Below, in pieces: positions 1 to 11,241 of a stretch of DNA of 64,000 bases. Position 1 is the first letter of the stretch; each line of letters begins with the position of its first letter. A model generated the notes under the pieces. The model was not told the origin of the DNA. It searched no databases and saw nothing but the letters and a program-made list of their open reading frames with translations. Origin of the DNA: Rhizopus sp. PT2906. Taxonomy: Eukaryota; Mucoromycota; Mucoromycetes; Mucorales; Rhizopodaceae. The stretch is taken from positions 102,808-166,807 of the forward strand of contig JAMYHX010000032.1 in NCBI GenBank assembly GCA_025529335.1. The letters are read 5' to 3'. The position numbers and the translations under genes were made by a program.

Positions 1-1548
1 GGATGGTAAGTTTTTTATTATTTCACCAAGGCAACGATTAAACCCATGATATAGTTGCCAATTAGAGAGCACTTACAGATGGTGTATGACAGCAACTCCT
101 ATTCAAAACAAGGTAGATGAACTCTATTCCCTAATCAAATTTCTGCGTATTCGTCCTTTCTGTGAGTGGGACGAATTTAGAGATACGATCATCAAACCGA
201 TGCGCTCGGGTAATGCTAACAAGGGTATCAGAGTCGCTCATGTGTTAATGAAGGCGATCTCACTGCGACGCTCAAAGAAGGCGGTGATTGATGGACGACC
301 GATCCTGGATCTTCCTGAAAGGAATGTTCACATGACCTATGTCGATTTCTCGCCTGATGAGCGTACTCACTATGACTTTGTGAACGCCAGGGCTCAAGCA
401 AGATTCACACGATATATGCAAGCAGGCACAGTCATGAAGAACTACTCTTCCATCCTCGTGCTTCTGCTACGTCTTAGACAGGCCTGTTTGCATCCCAGTT
501 TGACTGTAGAAGAAGGAACTGCTGCCGAGAAGGTCAGGCATGGTGAACGCACTGAACTTGCTAAAAAAATGAAGCCGGAAGTGGTCAGGCGTTTGTTAAG
601 CGATGCTATGTCGTTAAAAGAAATTGAATGCCCCATCTGTATGGACATTGCTGCTGATGCAGAAATTATGCAATGTGGTCACATCCTCTGTAAAGAGTGC
701 TTTGACAGTAAGTAAATATACACAATATCTGTTGAATGATTTTCTAAACTGCTTCTTAGATTATTGGAACAATCAGGATGGAAACATGAAGCGTTGTCCT
801 CAGTGTCGTGGTCCTATTGACAGACAGATGTTAGTTGATGTTGAATCGTTCTTGAAGGTACATGCACCTGATCTTATCAAAGAAGCAGAAGAAGTTGTTC
901 CTGAACCGGAAGTGGCCAAAGCTGCCGAGTTTATCTCGAGTGCCAAGATTGACAAGATGTTGGAGATTCTTGAACAGACAGCTCAAGAGACAAATAATCA
1001 AGACAAGACGATCATCTTTTCTCAATTTACTGGCATGCTTGATATCATTGAAAAGCCTTTGAAAGAGAAGGGATACCGGTTCTTGAGATATGATGGCTCT
1101 ATGGACGTACGACATCGATCCAATACAGTCAACAAATTCTTTGATGACCCAGAGATCAAGATCCTGATCGTGTCTACCAAATGTGGATCCTTGGGACTTA
1201 ACTTGACCTGTGCAAATCGTGTTATCCTCCTTGATCTCTGGTGGAATCCAGCCATTGAGAATCAAGCTATTGATCGTGTGCATCGTATTGGACAGACCAA
1301 GCCTGTGGATGTACATCGTATCTTTGTCAAGGACACAGTAGAAGATCGTATTCTGGCACTACAGCAGAAAAAACAGGTACGTATACACAAAAAACGTAAT
1401 ACAAAAGGATACAAATGACTGACTATGACATTAGGACATTGCAGACGGCGTTTTAGGTGAAGGATCAAGAACATCATTGAATAGATTAGGTCTTAACGAG
1501 TTGATTTACCTATTTCGTGGTGGCGATATTCCCGGAGAGGACGAATAA
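1..1548 (+). CDS. ULS1: Uls1/Rad5-type SNF2 translocase with embedded RING, C-terminal part
   Basis: 5'-truncated by the window edge. Visible exons are 79-707, 760-1376 and 1435-1548. The product starts in helicase motif III (TATPIQN, where TGTPIQN is usual). A C3HC4 RING follows (CPIC, CGHILCKEC, CPQC) split by the intron at 708-759. The second RecA-like lobe ends in motif VI (QAIDRVHRIGQ), and the tail is GLNELIYLFRGGD. The stretch TVMKNYSSILVLLLRLRQAC is characteristic of the Uls1/Rrp1-Rrp2 group, ATP-driven DNA translocases that also act as SUMO-targeted ubiquitin ligases on chromatin. Rad5 and Rad16 relatives share the layout, so orthology is less certain than family. The junction upstream of 79 is unresolved: joining bases 1-5 directly to 79 makes a stop codon, so the true upstream exon is outside the window or a tiny exon was missed. 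Confidence 0.85.
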
Positions 1549-3237
1549 AGAGAACAAAAGAGAAGATGATGAAAATAACTTCTATTTGTATATATTTTCT
1601 TATACCCCCCCTCCCTCTCCCCCTCTTTCTCTCTTTCTCTTAAAATTAATAAAATATCAACAGCTTTTTTTGATTAGTTTTCATATTGATTTGATCAACC
1701 ATAGCTTACAAGTATCCAAGTATTCATACAAGAAACGCCGCCTTTATTGAATAACTAAATGCGAACAAGTACAGTCTCTTTACCATTCAAAATATACCTA
1801 TGTCCACTTGATTGACAAAGTTAAGGTACGACTGCATTCTATGTCTTTAATCATAAGTTGTTGTCCTTTTACAGCAGCACGAATATTGTTCAAAGCTTAG
1901 CGCACGAAACCATAATAAAAATCAAAAAAAAAAAAAAAACTAATTTCAGTGTAATTTTTTTAATCAAAAGTTATTCAGGTCTCATTTGCAACGAGGTCAT
2001 ATTCGACTCCAAGCAAGCCCTGTCCTCTTCTTGCAATCTTTCATCAGCACCATTCACTTTGATTTCTCCACTGCTTAACACTTGATTATTGCTCATAAAG
2101 TAATTCGTTCATTGTTTTGAGAATTTTGACTTCTTTTTGTTTGACTCCTCCCCACTTTAAACAAACCCCAAGACTTCTGGCATCTTTGCCTCGGAATAAT
2201 CCAAAAAGGAAACGGGAACAAAACCAGAAAGCTATACGCCTTTTTTCCTCCTCAGTGGTAAAATCCTCCAAAACCCATCTATCAACTTTGTCGTTAAACA
2301 TTATCAACAACAACAACAACCACAAACAATAAAGGGTAATGCCTATGTTGATGCAGACTCTGGCGAAGTGTCAGTCGCAAACGTTCATTCCTTCTGAACT
2401 TCACTAGAGAATTCCGGTTAATACATGATCATAACACTTAAAATTAATCTTTACAATTCGATGTTCAGTGCTTCCAAGAATACGGCGCTTCTGGCACCGA
2501 GCTGATTCTTTGGAATGCGGCAGGACCGACAGAAAGTTTTTGGCATGGTGTTTAAAAGCCAAATAAGTTGATGTCTTGCGAATTTAAGTTCTTTGTTGAA
2601 AAGAAAAGATGGATATTATTAAAAGAAAGTGCATGTGAGTTTTATAGGGAGATTAATGTTGTCAGTGTGATATAACTCGGAAAATTAGAAAGTACAAGTA
2701 GATGGAATAAGGCTCTTTGTGATCATTTATGAAAGAGATTCATGCCAAAGAAATTGATCTTTATGCAAGAATAAAAGTTGTCAACTAATTACACTTAGTG
2801 ACTTATATTATATGACGCGTTATCAAACATTAATACAGACTACAGATACCATGAATCAGCGTCGTGAGCCTGATAGGAGGTATTGTGTTAAGATGACTTT
2901 GCCTTGTGTACGAAATATATTGTTTATTTGACGACAAAGAATGCAAATTTATTTAATATAAAACTATATGCTGTGCTATCAAGAGTCAAATCAGCCAAGT
3001 CGATTTCAAAAGAACTAACAAAAGGATTAGATTATTAAATTCAGCATTAGTAAGCCTCAGATATAAGAACTTTACTGTTTATTGTCAATACAATTTGATT
3101 GGCTACTTTGTATTTTCAGTAACAAAGGAGAAACGACTGTTTCTGCCTCTCTTTATATGAATATAAATTTACAATGCAGCTATAATTTTTTATTGGTTCG
3201 TTTTTCTCTAGGATTGACGTAATTGGAGAATAATTCA
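1549..3237. other. Gene-poor region, no convincing CDS
   Basis: Downstream of the Uls1-type gene there are pyrimidine tracts and a CAA-rich patch near 2305, but no ORF with recognisable protein features or splice-extendable coding. The only notable item is one copy of a dispersed repeat (2584-2647). The last part is presumably the RAD6 promoter. Confidence 0.5.
2584..2647 (+). repeat. Dispersed repeat, copy A
   Basis: This 64 nt segment is about 85% identical by eye to 19803-19866, sharing TTCTTTGTTGAAAAG, GGATATTATTAAAAG and TTTTATAG in the same order. Weaker resemblance extends upstream (CTGATTCTTTGG...GACAGAAAG at 2501-2537 against CTGATTCTTAGG...AACAGAAAG near 19680-19712). No ORF accompanies it. 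A short non-autonomous element or a shared leader is possible. Confidence 0.6.
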
Positions 3238-3439
3238 ATGACCGTAAGTTTCAGGAAAATTCGCTCTCCCTTTCTCTCCTTCTTTCCTGATTACGACTCA
3301 CCAGTCACGAGAGGGCTTTTTGTTGACTACTACGCACACACATTCACAGACACACACACACAGCCTGATTTTTCTTTATCTTTTTTTTTTTTTTTCTTTC
3401 TCTTCTTTTTTTTCTCTCTTTATTTTATAGTTCAACACA

Positions 3440-4129
3440 ATGTCTACACCCACTAGAAGACGACTCATGCGTGATTTCAAAGGAATTCAAAGTGACCCAC
3501 CAGGTATATAATAATAGTAGTAGTAGTAGTATATACATAGTGTACTTATATAAATATATATATATATATATATAGCTGGTGTATCAGGTTAGAAACTATT
3601 TCATATAGATTGACTTCATCAGAGTTCATCTCTTTTAACATCTATTCTTTTTCTAGGTGCTCCTTGTCCAGACAATATTATGATGTGGAATGCCGTCATC
3701 TTTGGCCCAGGTAAAATAAATAATATTAAATTATTCTAAATTTAACCTTTTATTATAGCTGATACTCCTTTTGAGGATGGCACATTTAAATTAGTATTAC
3801 AATTTGATGAAACATATGTAAGTTATTTAAATACATGATCCTCCATAAGCTCACATCTATTGTAGCCAAACAAACCACCTCAAGTCAAGTTTGTTTCGAA
3901 AATGTTTCATCCCAACGTATATGCAAATGGAGAACTCTGTCTCGATATTCTTCAAAACCGCTGGAGTCCAACTTATGATGTAGCTGCCATCTTGACTAGT
4001 ATTCAATCACTCTTTAATGATCCCAATCCCAACTCTCCAGCTAATGCAGAAGCCGCTAATCTTTATCGAGAGAACAGAAAGGAATATGTACGAAGAGTTC
4101 GAGAAACGGTTGAACAATCATGGGAATAA
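3440..4129 (+). CDS. RAD6: Ubiquitin-conjugating enzyme E2 Rad6/Ubc2
   Basis: Exons are 3440-3503, 3576-3587, 3657-3710, 3759-3817 and 3866-4129. The product begins MSTPTRRRLMRDFKGIQ and matches Rad6 throughout, including the active-site segment NGELCLDILQNRWSP (catalytic Cys) and the HPN motif just before it. Rad6 with Rad18 ubiquitylates PCNA for post-replication repair and with Bre1 ubiquitylates histone H2B; it also serves N-end-rule degradation. Exon 2 is only 12 nt (AGVS plus one base). A 187 nt intron (3244-3430) precedes the canonical start. Upstream, ATG ACC at 3238-3243 splices in frame to it and would add a short MTFNT extension, so an alternative start is possible. The yeast-type acidic tail is absent; the protein ends at EQSWE, as in animals and fission yeast. 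Confidence 0.96.
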
Positions 4130-4345
4130 TTAAATATGAAAATAAAACCAAAAAAATAAAAAAATAAAAAATAAAACTAAATAATCAAAAGGAGTCTTGA
4201 CATCAAATACATGTAGAAGATATTGCATAAATGATCTCTTTTAAAATAAAACATTATTTAAAAAACAGATACATCTTTAACTGACTTGTTTCATCAGAGT
4301 TTATCTTCTCTCACACAATATGACACTAACAGATGGATTATAATA

Positions 4346-4980
4346 GATTATGAGAGAATGGGTAAACTTCAATATCCTTCATCAACCATTCCTTGATGTC
4401 AGAAAGGATCAACAACCAATACGTGACCAAATACAAACGAGTTGGTGCTTTGACAAATGCGATCAAACATTTGCAAAAAACTATCAAGCAGAGCCGTGCG
4501 GAAGACCGGCCTCACTTGTCTTATGCATTCGCTCACGACACACAATGATCACAGGCAGGATGTGCTCTTCCATCACCCCATGATATTTTTGAGTGAAAAC
4601 AGCCCCTATCAACAAAGAAGTCAGTCGCCCAAAGATAAACGTCTATAACAGAGAAACGTCCTGATCACAGCTGTGTTCATTTGCGAGTACTCTTCTCTAA
4701 GGAAACACATTGACGTACGCAATCATGCCTTGGAAAAGTCTTGACGGTATCCTGATTACTATCAGCTTCGTATCCGATAAGTGATCTTTGATGTATCGGC
4801 TAAGACCTCCAATGACATGAAGGTGCATTCGTACATCCTATATTCATTGATTAATCGTTTGGCAATTACTGGATCAACAAATGATACAATTTCAAAAACA
4901 GATCTGCTTTCTCGATATCGATTGGAGATCAACAGTAACCCTTCTCTCATAGACCTCTCTCGTATTCATCATATACAAAA
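4346..4980 (+). pseudogene. Degenerate fragment, possibly a histidine acid phosphatase relic
   Basis: No intact ORF spans this stretch, but protein-like pieces appear in shifting frames. The clearest is about 4432-4545, reading YKRVGALTNAIKHLQ and then LSYAFAHDTQ before a TGA. An FAHDT stretch near the C-terminal end of the catalytic domain is typical of histidine-acid-phosphatase-fold enzymes, and a short YVRIM-like piece follows further on in another frame. The mixture of frames and stops suggests an old inactivated gene. The family assignment rests on one short motif and is tentative. Confidence 0.3.
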
Positions 4981-5116
4981 CTAAAACATGTTCAACTCTC
5001 CTTTGAAGCTCTCAGTGATACATCTGTATATGCGTACAAGCTACTCGAATCACGGCAACATCTTTATACAGGACAAAATAAATTCAAATGAGAAAAAAAA
5101 GAGGGAGGCATCCCAT

Positions 5117-5587
5117 TTATTGAGCAGACAAGATATCAGAATCACCAGCATCAGTGATAGAAAGAACGCTGGTACGGAAAAGCTTACCACAAGCAGTACC
5201 AAGATCAATGTTGTTACCGTTGTAGTGATGAACACCAGTCTTGGACAACATGGCATAGTATTCGATTTCAGACTTGCGAAGAGGAGGGCAGTTACCGGCA
5301 ATGATGATCAATTTGGCTATAGACAAACAGAGTGTCAGTCACTGGTTGGGGGGACATTCTCAGCCCTAAACAGGGGGAAACGGGCAAGACTGTTGAATAA
5401 AAAAGACTACTTTTTTTATTGGGCTCCTGCCCCCCAGTTACAAAGGCGTAGTCTATACTTTACCTTTTCCTTGACGGATAGTCTTCAAGGTAGACTTGTA
5501 TCCGAGGGTGTATTTACCGGATTTGGTAACAAGTTGAAGACGAGAGTTGATGGATTCAGCGTTCTTCTTGGACTTGACGGGAGCCAT
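5117..5587 (-). CDS. RPL30: 60S ribosomal protein eL30
   Basis: Exons on the minus strand are 5587-5464 and 5316-5117, giving 107 aa (family about 105-115). It begins MAPVKSKKNAESINSRLQ and contains YTLGYKSTLKTIRQGKAK, CPPLRKSEIEYYAML, GVHHYNGNNIDLGTACGK and the end AGDSDILSAQ, all typical of eL30. It is a structural large-subunit protein with an L7Ae-like kink-turn RNA-binding fold; in yeast it autoregulates splicing of its own transcript. The single intron (5317-5463, 147 nt) is longer than most here, which would suit such control, though that is only inference. Confidence 0.97.
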
Positions 5588-5720
5588 TGTTTAAATAAAA
5601 GTAAAAGAAAGAGAAAGAAAAAATTTTAAATTGAATATATCAAAATACACACACGACTGAGCTGTGTTCAGAAAACGAGTCATTTAAGCCACTGTGACCC
5701 CTCTTTTTTATTATTACGAT

Positions 5721-6853
5721 TTATTCAATCTGCATATTATCTTGGCTATTATTCTTTTCATTTGTTTTGTCTTCCTTAGCTTCTTCTTGTTGTTGCTGTT
5801 GTTGTTCTTCTTGTAAGTTATTTTCGCCTTTGAGGTTTTCGATTTTATTATCAATCAAGTTATGAAGAGCGATGACAGCACGAATCATGCTTGACAAGTA
5901 TATTAACAGCAATTGATCATTTGTCTTTGTGCTAAATGATTTGACCATCTCTTGATTTTCCAAGTTGGGCAGCAAATTAAACATGTCTTGAAGGTTATAA
6001 ATGATTTGATGATTGACAGGCAGCTTTCCACTCACTACTTTTTGAAGATAATTACGGATCTCTTCAAGTCGACCTTGCAATCCGCCTAGTGATCCTAACT
6101 GAGTGGAAATACGTGTGGATAGTGTACCAACTGCATTATCCTTGATATCTCTTAATAAATGCTCAACACCAATCTCTTCAGCTTCCTCAGCTACAATTTC
6201 CGATGGAACATGCATGAATGTCTTGGTAGTTGTCGTACCATCCTATAAATAATAACAGTGTCAGACATGAATCTAAATTATGTATATTCTACAACATACA
6301 TCCTTGATTTCTTCAATAGCAAAGTAAGCATCTGTTGGTATTTCTTCATCACTGGGCTTTACATCGATAATCACGAGCACAGGGTTAGGTGTATATCTTT
6401 TGAAGAGTTCATTGATTTCCAAATCAGAAGAACGAAGCTTAGGTCCACTATGATACCATCCGATTAATTTTTCCTTTGCTACATAATGTATTAAGCTCAT
6501 GTTTCGTTTGTTATCTCTTTTGTTAGGTTCCTTACCGTTTACTTTTTTGAACATATCGTTCATTGCTTCAACATAATTATGATCCAAGAACCAAACAGAA
6601 GGGTCTTTTTCATCTTCCTCAAAGGGAACTACACATATGGAATTGCATAAGTGAACATTTAAAGTTCAAATATTTCTTAATTACCTGCAAAACTGTTTGA
6701 AATGTTTACAGTCTTTCCTTTGTTTTGACCAAGCAACACACCAACAACACGCTTTTTTGTATCTTTGGCGACTCGGTTGTAGTGATCAGTCGCTGAAAGT
6801 AAGACGAGAGGATGAACGTGAGCTGTGATGGAGGGTTGAACTGTTGTAGGCAT
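5721..6853 (-). CDS. RPN8: 26S proteasome lid subunit Rpn8 (PSMD7)
   Basis: Exons are 6853-6685, 6628-6300 and 6242-5721, giving 339 aa, the usual Rpn8 length. The N-terminal MPN domain contains VVGVLLGQNKGKTVNIS, LIGWYHSGPKLRSSDLEINE and PTDAYFAIEEIKDDGT, followed by VPSEIVAEEAEEIGVEHLLR and a helical C-terminal half. The JAMM metal site is absent (YHSGP instead of HxH plus Ser/Asp), as expected for Rpn8, which scaffolds the deubiquitinase Rpn11. The tail has a polyglutamine run and acidic residues. The gene is divergent from RAB2, sharing about 550 bp of upstream DNA. Confidence 0.97.
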
Positions 6854-7400
6854 GATTATATTTTGGGTTCTGGAGAAAAGAAAAATAAAGGGCGAATAGT
6901 TGATACAGCAAAGAGTAATACGCGTAATTATTCAAATTAAACTTCAGCAATGACATCACAGAAGTTGGATGCAAGTCACGTCGAATGACAGTCAGTTCCT
7001 GAATTGTCTCAAACAATTTCTTTTACTTGTTTACAATATTCATGTTGTCAAGAGGATGAGTCGCACTTTCCTATCAATGGTAATGATGGCATGGCCAGAG
7101 TCATCCAAAAAGAGGGCTGGGATAAGAAAAATGAGAGAACATTGACGACGATCTCGTTACATGATGAGTAGAAAGTATGCATGATCAACACGAAGCAGTC
7201 ATCATGAACAAAGGTAGCCAAGCCAAGTATTAAATAACATACATGAGCTATTGCTAAGGAAAGTCAGAAGCGCTAGAGTATTACATTAATTGATATTTAG
7301 CGAAACAATCCGATTTTTAAATGTCGTCATCAGATTTAATGTCCGGCTTTAGGCACACTGCTCAAGTTTTTTTTTTTTTGTTTTTCTTTTTATTTCAAGC
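6854..7400. other. Divergent intergenic region between RPN8 and RAB2
   Basis: No ORF or structured RNA is evident. A pyrimidine run (T-rich, about 7368-7392) lies just upstream of the RAB2 ATG, a common feature ahead of start codons in this window. Confidence 0.5.
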
Positions 7401-8404
7401 ATGTCCAACTATAATTACAGCTACATAATAAAAGTACCGAAAGATACAAGTAAACTCTTTACTCGAACATAACTAACCTTACTCTCATTTATTCTAGTAC
7501 ATCATTATTGGTGATACAGGTAAAATATACTTTCTAAAGTGCTCTCATACACTTAAAAGGGGCTACTAATACTGAATGCTATTAGGTGTTGGAAAAGTGA
7601 GTAGAAAGAAAAAGATAGAAAATAAGGTTAAAGAGTGTCTTTACCATTCTTACAAAAGCAAACACGCATAGTCTTGCATCCTATTACAGTTTACCGATAA
7701 ACGATTTATGCCAGCTCATGATTTAACTATTGGGTAACCAAAAAGAAAGAGAGAAACGATGTATATAAAATAACACTGTATTAGCGTTGGCTTTGGTACA
7801 CGTTTCATTACAGTGAATGATCAACAGACAAAATTACAAATTTGGGATACAGTAATACATACTATTTATATACATAAACACAAATAAGACTTACATATTT
7901 ATTTTAAAGGCAGGACAAGAGTCATTTAGATCAATCACACGAAGCTATTATCGAGGAGCAGCAGGTGCCTTACTAGTGTATGATATTACTAGAAGAGAAA
8001 CATTTGAACATCTGTCGGTTTGGTTAGAAGACGTTCGTCAGCACGCCAACCCCAACACGGTGATCATGTTGATCGGCAACAAAAGCGACTTGGAAAGCAA
8101 GAGACAAGTACCACGAGAAGAAGCAGAGAGATTTGCACAAGAGAACGGTTTATTCTTTTTGGAAACATCAGCTAAAACTGCTAATAATATAGAAGAAGCT
8201 TTCGTCAAAACTGCAGAAGAGATTCAAAGAAAGATTCAGGATGGAACAATCGATTTAACCAGTGAAGTAAGTTGTGCGTGTAGATAGTTAACTTTAGTAC
8301 TAATATATACAATATAGTCAAATGGTGTAAAATTGGCTCTTCCACAAGGTGGATCGTCTTTGCCTTCAGCAAACACTTCTTCAAGTAGTAATGGTTGCTG
8401 TTAA
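7401..8404 (+). CDS. RAB2: Rab GTPase, Rab2 type
   Basis: Exons are 7401-7433, 7498-7519, 7586-7596, 7672-7733, 7785-7851, 7910-8266 and 8318-8404, totalling 639 nt (212 aa). G motifs are P-loop GDTGVGKS, WDTAGQ, NKSD and ETSAK; the C-terminus NGCC is a prenylation site. The stretches FRSITRSYYRGAAGALLVYD and MLIGNKSDLESKRQV favour Rab2, which acts in Golgi/ER traffic and vacuole or endosome fusion; the N-terminus (YNYSYIIKYIIIGD) also recalls Rab14. The P-loop is split over three exons, with GVGK coming from an 11 nt exon. The Rab signature IGVEFG reads IGVGFG here, a Glu-to-Gly change beside the effector loop. Confidence 0.93.
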
Positions 8405-8535
8405 CATGTATACATGACTCATGTATATATGAATGTATACCTCTCCTATCTCTTTTTCTCTCTTATAACTTTATTATAATTTCATATAAATTGTAGTCAA
8501 CTTTTTCTTTCTTTTTCTTTTCTTCTTTTGTGTTA

Positions 8536-10282
8536 ATGTCTACCTTGGATTGGCTTAATGATGATAACATTGTGCCAGAGCTATATACAGATGATTCAAG
8601 TGGTGTACCCAATAACTCTACAGTTCATAAACCTCGTGAAGCATTAATGCAGGATATTGAACAAACCATTATGCAAGTGATTGAATCTGTATCCATTGGT
8701 CAACCTATTAAGGTTCCATTAAGTGTTAGGAAACTACCTTCAAGAGTGTACGTAAATTATATTGATCGCATCTATCATAATAACTATTTGTTTAGTAAAA
8801 GAAAAACGGCCAATCATGATCAGCAAACGAATAGAGAAGAGCAAACTAGTATTGATAATCAGATTAGGACATTGAGTCTATCTACTGGCTCATCTGCCAA
8901 GACTTTAGCTCGTTACTTTTCCGTATTGCAAATGATATACGAAGCAATAGCCCATAGGATAATAATTACGAAACGAGATATGTACTATAGGGATGTAGGT
9001 CTATTTGTGACTCAAAGTGTAGTAGATACTGTAAGTCTTAATCTTTATCAAAGAGCGAATGATGACATAACATTTAACAGATTGTGGACGACATAGCTTG
9101 TCATTATAATGTACCAAGATCTTCTTTAAATGTGGTAAGTAGTTCATGTTATCTTTAGAAAAGAAAAAAAAACAAGTCCCTATAGAGTGCCTCCTCGAAG
9201 GGTTTAATCTTTGGTCCTATTGTCATCAAACTAAAGAATAACAAAATATTGGACTGTATGACACATATGCCAACATTGAATTGCCATGATGAGCAGGTAT
9301 ATTCGACTCAAGATGTCATCTATAACAACACTAAAAGACCTCATACGTTAGGGAATATTGATACCTCCTGTGAATCAGATAGCAGAGATAAAATGTAAAG
9401 CAAGATGTATAATAGTTATTGAAAAAGAGGTATCTTGCATACCCAAAGAAGGGTATTTATGTCCTTTGTTTACACGCTCTAAAATATATGAAAAATAGGC
9501 TACATTTCGCCATTTAGTTTCCATTGGTTTCTGCCAGACTTTACCTCAAAGTTGCATTCTTGTCACTGTAAGAAAAAAGAATAAGGAAAAGCAATGGCCA
9601 TTTCATATATTACTTTAATAGGGAAAAGGCTATCCTGATTTACTCACCAGACAGTTTGTAAAGCACTTTTCAATACAGTATAGTCGACTGCCAATATTGG
9701 CATTAATGGATAATGATCCACATGGCCTGGATATTTATGCTACCTATAAATGGGGAGCAAGAGTACGTTTAAAGGGTGTCATGGCCCCCATATGACTTAT
9801 ACTCTCATTAGGCACTTGCATTTGATGTATCAAATCTAGCAGTACAGTCTATACAATTAATTGGATTGACTTGTCAAGATAGAATAGAGTATGCATAAAG
9901 AAAATTTACACACACAATTAACATCATTATGTAGCTTTAATATTCCATCAGAATATCTCATCCCATTAACTGAAAGAGACAAAGCAAAATGCTTATGTAT
10001 GGTTAGAACATTTGATGCAAGCGAAACCCCAGGTGCAAGTCAAATGCGAGAAAGAGGATGGAAGGATATTGGCATGCAAGTAACAAGTCAGTCCCATCGC
10101 GACTATATGTAAATAGGCATATGACATCAATGAAGACCTTGCTCATCTTTTTTTTAAAAATTAGAAAAGAAGTTTTTGAACTATTAAGAACAGACTATAA
10201 ATGTGAGCTTCAAGCACTCTATGCTGTAGGCCCTTATGGCTTAAGTCATTTCTTAATGAAAAAGTTACCTGAATACATATAA
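8536..10282 (+). CDS. SPO11: Meiotic double-strand-break transesterase Spo11
   Basis: Nine exons (8536-9030, 9081-9134, 9186-9296, 9352-9429, 9499-9567, 9622-9762, 9812-9888, 9935-10075, 10165-10282) give 1284 nt, 427 aa. The 5Y-CAP domain carries KRDMYYRD with the catalytic tyrosine. The Toprim domain carries VIEKEATF (metal-binding Glu), GKGYPDLLTR and the acidic DNDPHG. IPLTERDKAK and CELQAL mark the C-terminal part. Spo11 is related to topoisomerase VI subunit A and makes the DNA breaks that start meiotic recombination, so meiosis genes are retained here. The last intron (10076-10164) keeps frame only with a GC donor (GCAAGT). That junction is the least certain; the segment just before it is about seven residues longer than in animal Spo11. 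Confidence 0.9.
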
Positions 10283-11241
10283 AGCTTATTATGCGTAATA
10301 TGTGATCAATAAAGCTTTTTTTTTTTCCCTTTATCCGATCGGATACATCAGATTCATTTTGGTTTATGAGCACCTTTTAAGTCTCTAATCAACAGTATCC
10401 CCTTTGAACGTTTCAAACAATGTTTTATCATATTAATAGTCATAGAAGCCTATAACAAGCGCGTTTATATGCGATGACTATAAATATGACTAGTATACCA
10501 GTGTCTATCCTTAGAAAAAGGCAATAGCCTCCTAAAGCCCTGGGTTAAAAAGCAAAACTAACAATGCTCCGCTTCAACCTGGGAATATAAATATTCCCAG
10601 ACTTCTTTCAACGCATAGCCTCTAGAGCTATGCAGCAAGTGGATCCCCCTTCTAATCCATTAAGCAGGGCAAAACCTTACTTAGGGAGAGAAAAAAAAAG
10701 AAAATCCCTCCTTTTTATAGTTTTTCACGGATATAACATTGTACATAATTAAGAGGACATCATTTAATATTTTTAAATTTAGCGATGTGTATTGTGGTGC
10801 TTGAAGTTCTCATAAGCATTACATGAAGAGAGAATAGTTTTATCTTTTATTTGACACTTGTTATGGTTTTAGCAGTTATTGAATGAAAGTAAAAGTGAGA
10901 CTTAAAATGAAAAATTGTACTTTGACAAAAGGAAAAAGAAATAAAATGTCTTTATACGCTTTTATTGGAATGGCTGTTCTTCGACTATCTTTTTTTCCTC
11001 CTTTACAAAAACGCTTTCTATAACGCCACAGACTTTTTTTTTGAATTCTCTTGTTATTCATGTCAACTCCATTCTATGATCATGAAAATAGACAAGTAAA
11101 GAAAAAGGGTTACAAACTCATTACTTTCCCTCACAGCCAACCAAGTCAGACTTGTAAGCCACTACAGGAGCCAAGTCACGATTTTTAGCATTTAAAAGTC
11201 TACGCTGCTTATTATTCACATTATCATAAACGCTAAACAAA
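10283..11241. other. Intergenic region with a foldback element, no CDS
   Basis: No coding sequence was found between SPO11 and the AC19 gene. The region contains the inverted-repeat structure listed at 10529-10688 and AT-rich DNA on both sides. Confidence 0.5.
10529..10688. ncRNA. Candidate structured RNA or foldback element
   Basis: The ends can pair: CTCCTAA and GCCCTG at 10529-10542 with CAGGGC (10665-10670) and TTAGGGAG (10681-10688), leaving a bulge. Inside are a perfect 10 bp hairpin with a 2 nt loop (CTGGGAATAT / ATATTCCCAG, 10579-10600) and a 7 bp hairpin (GCATAGC / GCTATGC, 10613-10633). The nesting resembles a branched non-coding RNA or a small foldback transposon. It matches no snRNA, SRP, RNase P or MRP signature I could recognise. 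Strand is unknown. Confidence 0.35.

Noticed and set aside
831..1316. 161-codon minus-strand ORF opposite the SNF2 gene
   Set aside because: It is the antisense shadow of a well-conserved helicase exon and has no family features.
4988..5629. 213-codon plus-strand ORF
   Set aside because: Antisense to RPL30 and its intron; the minus strand encodes a clear ribosomal protein.
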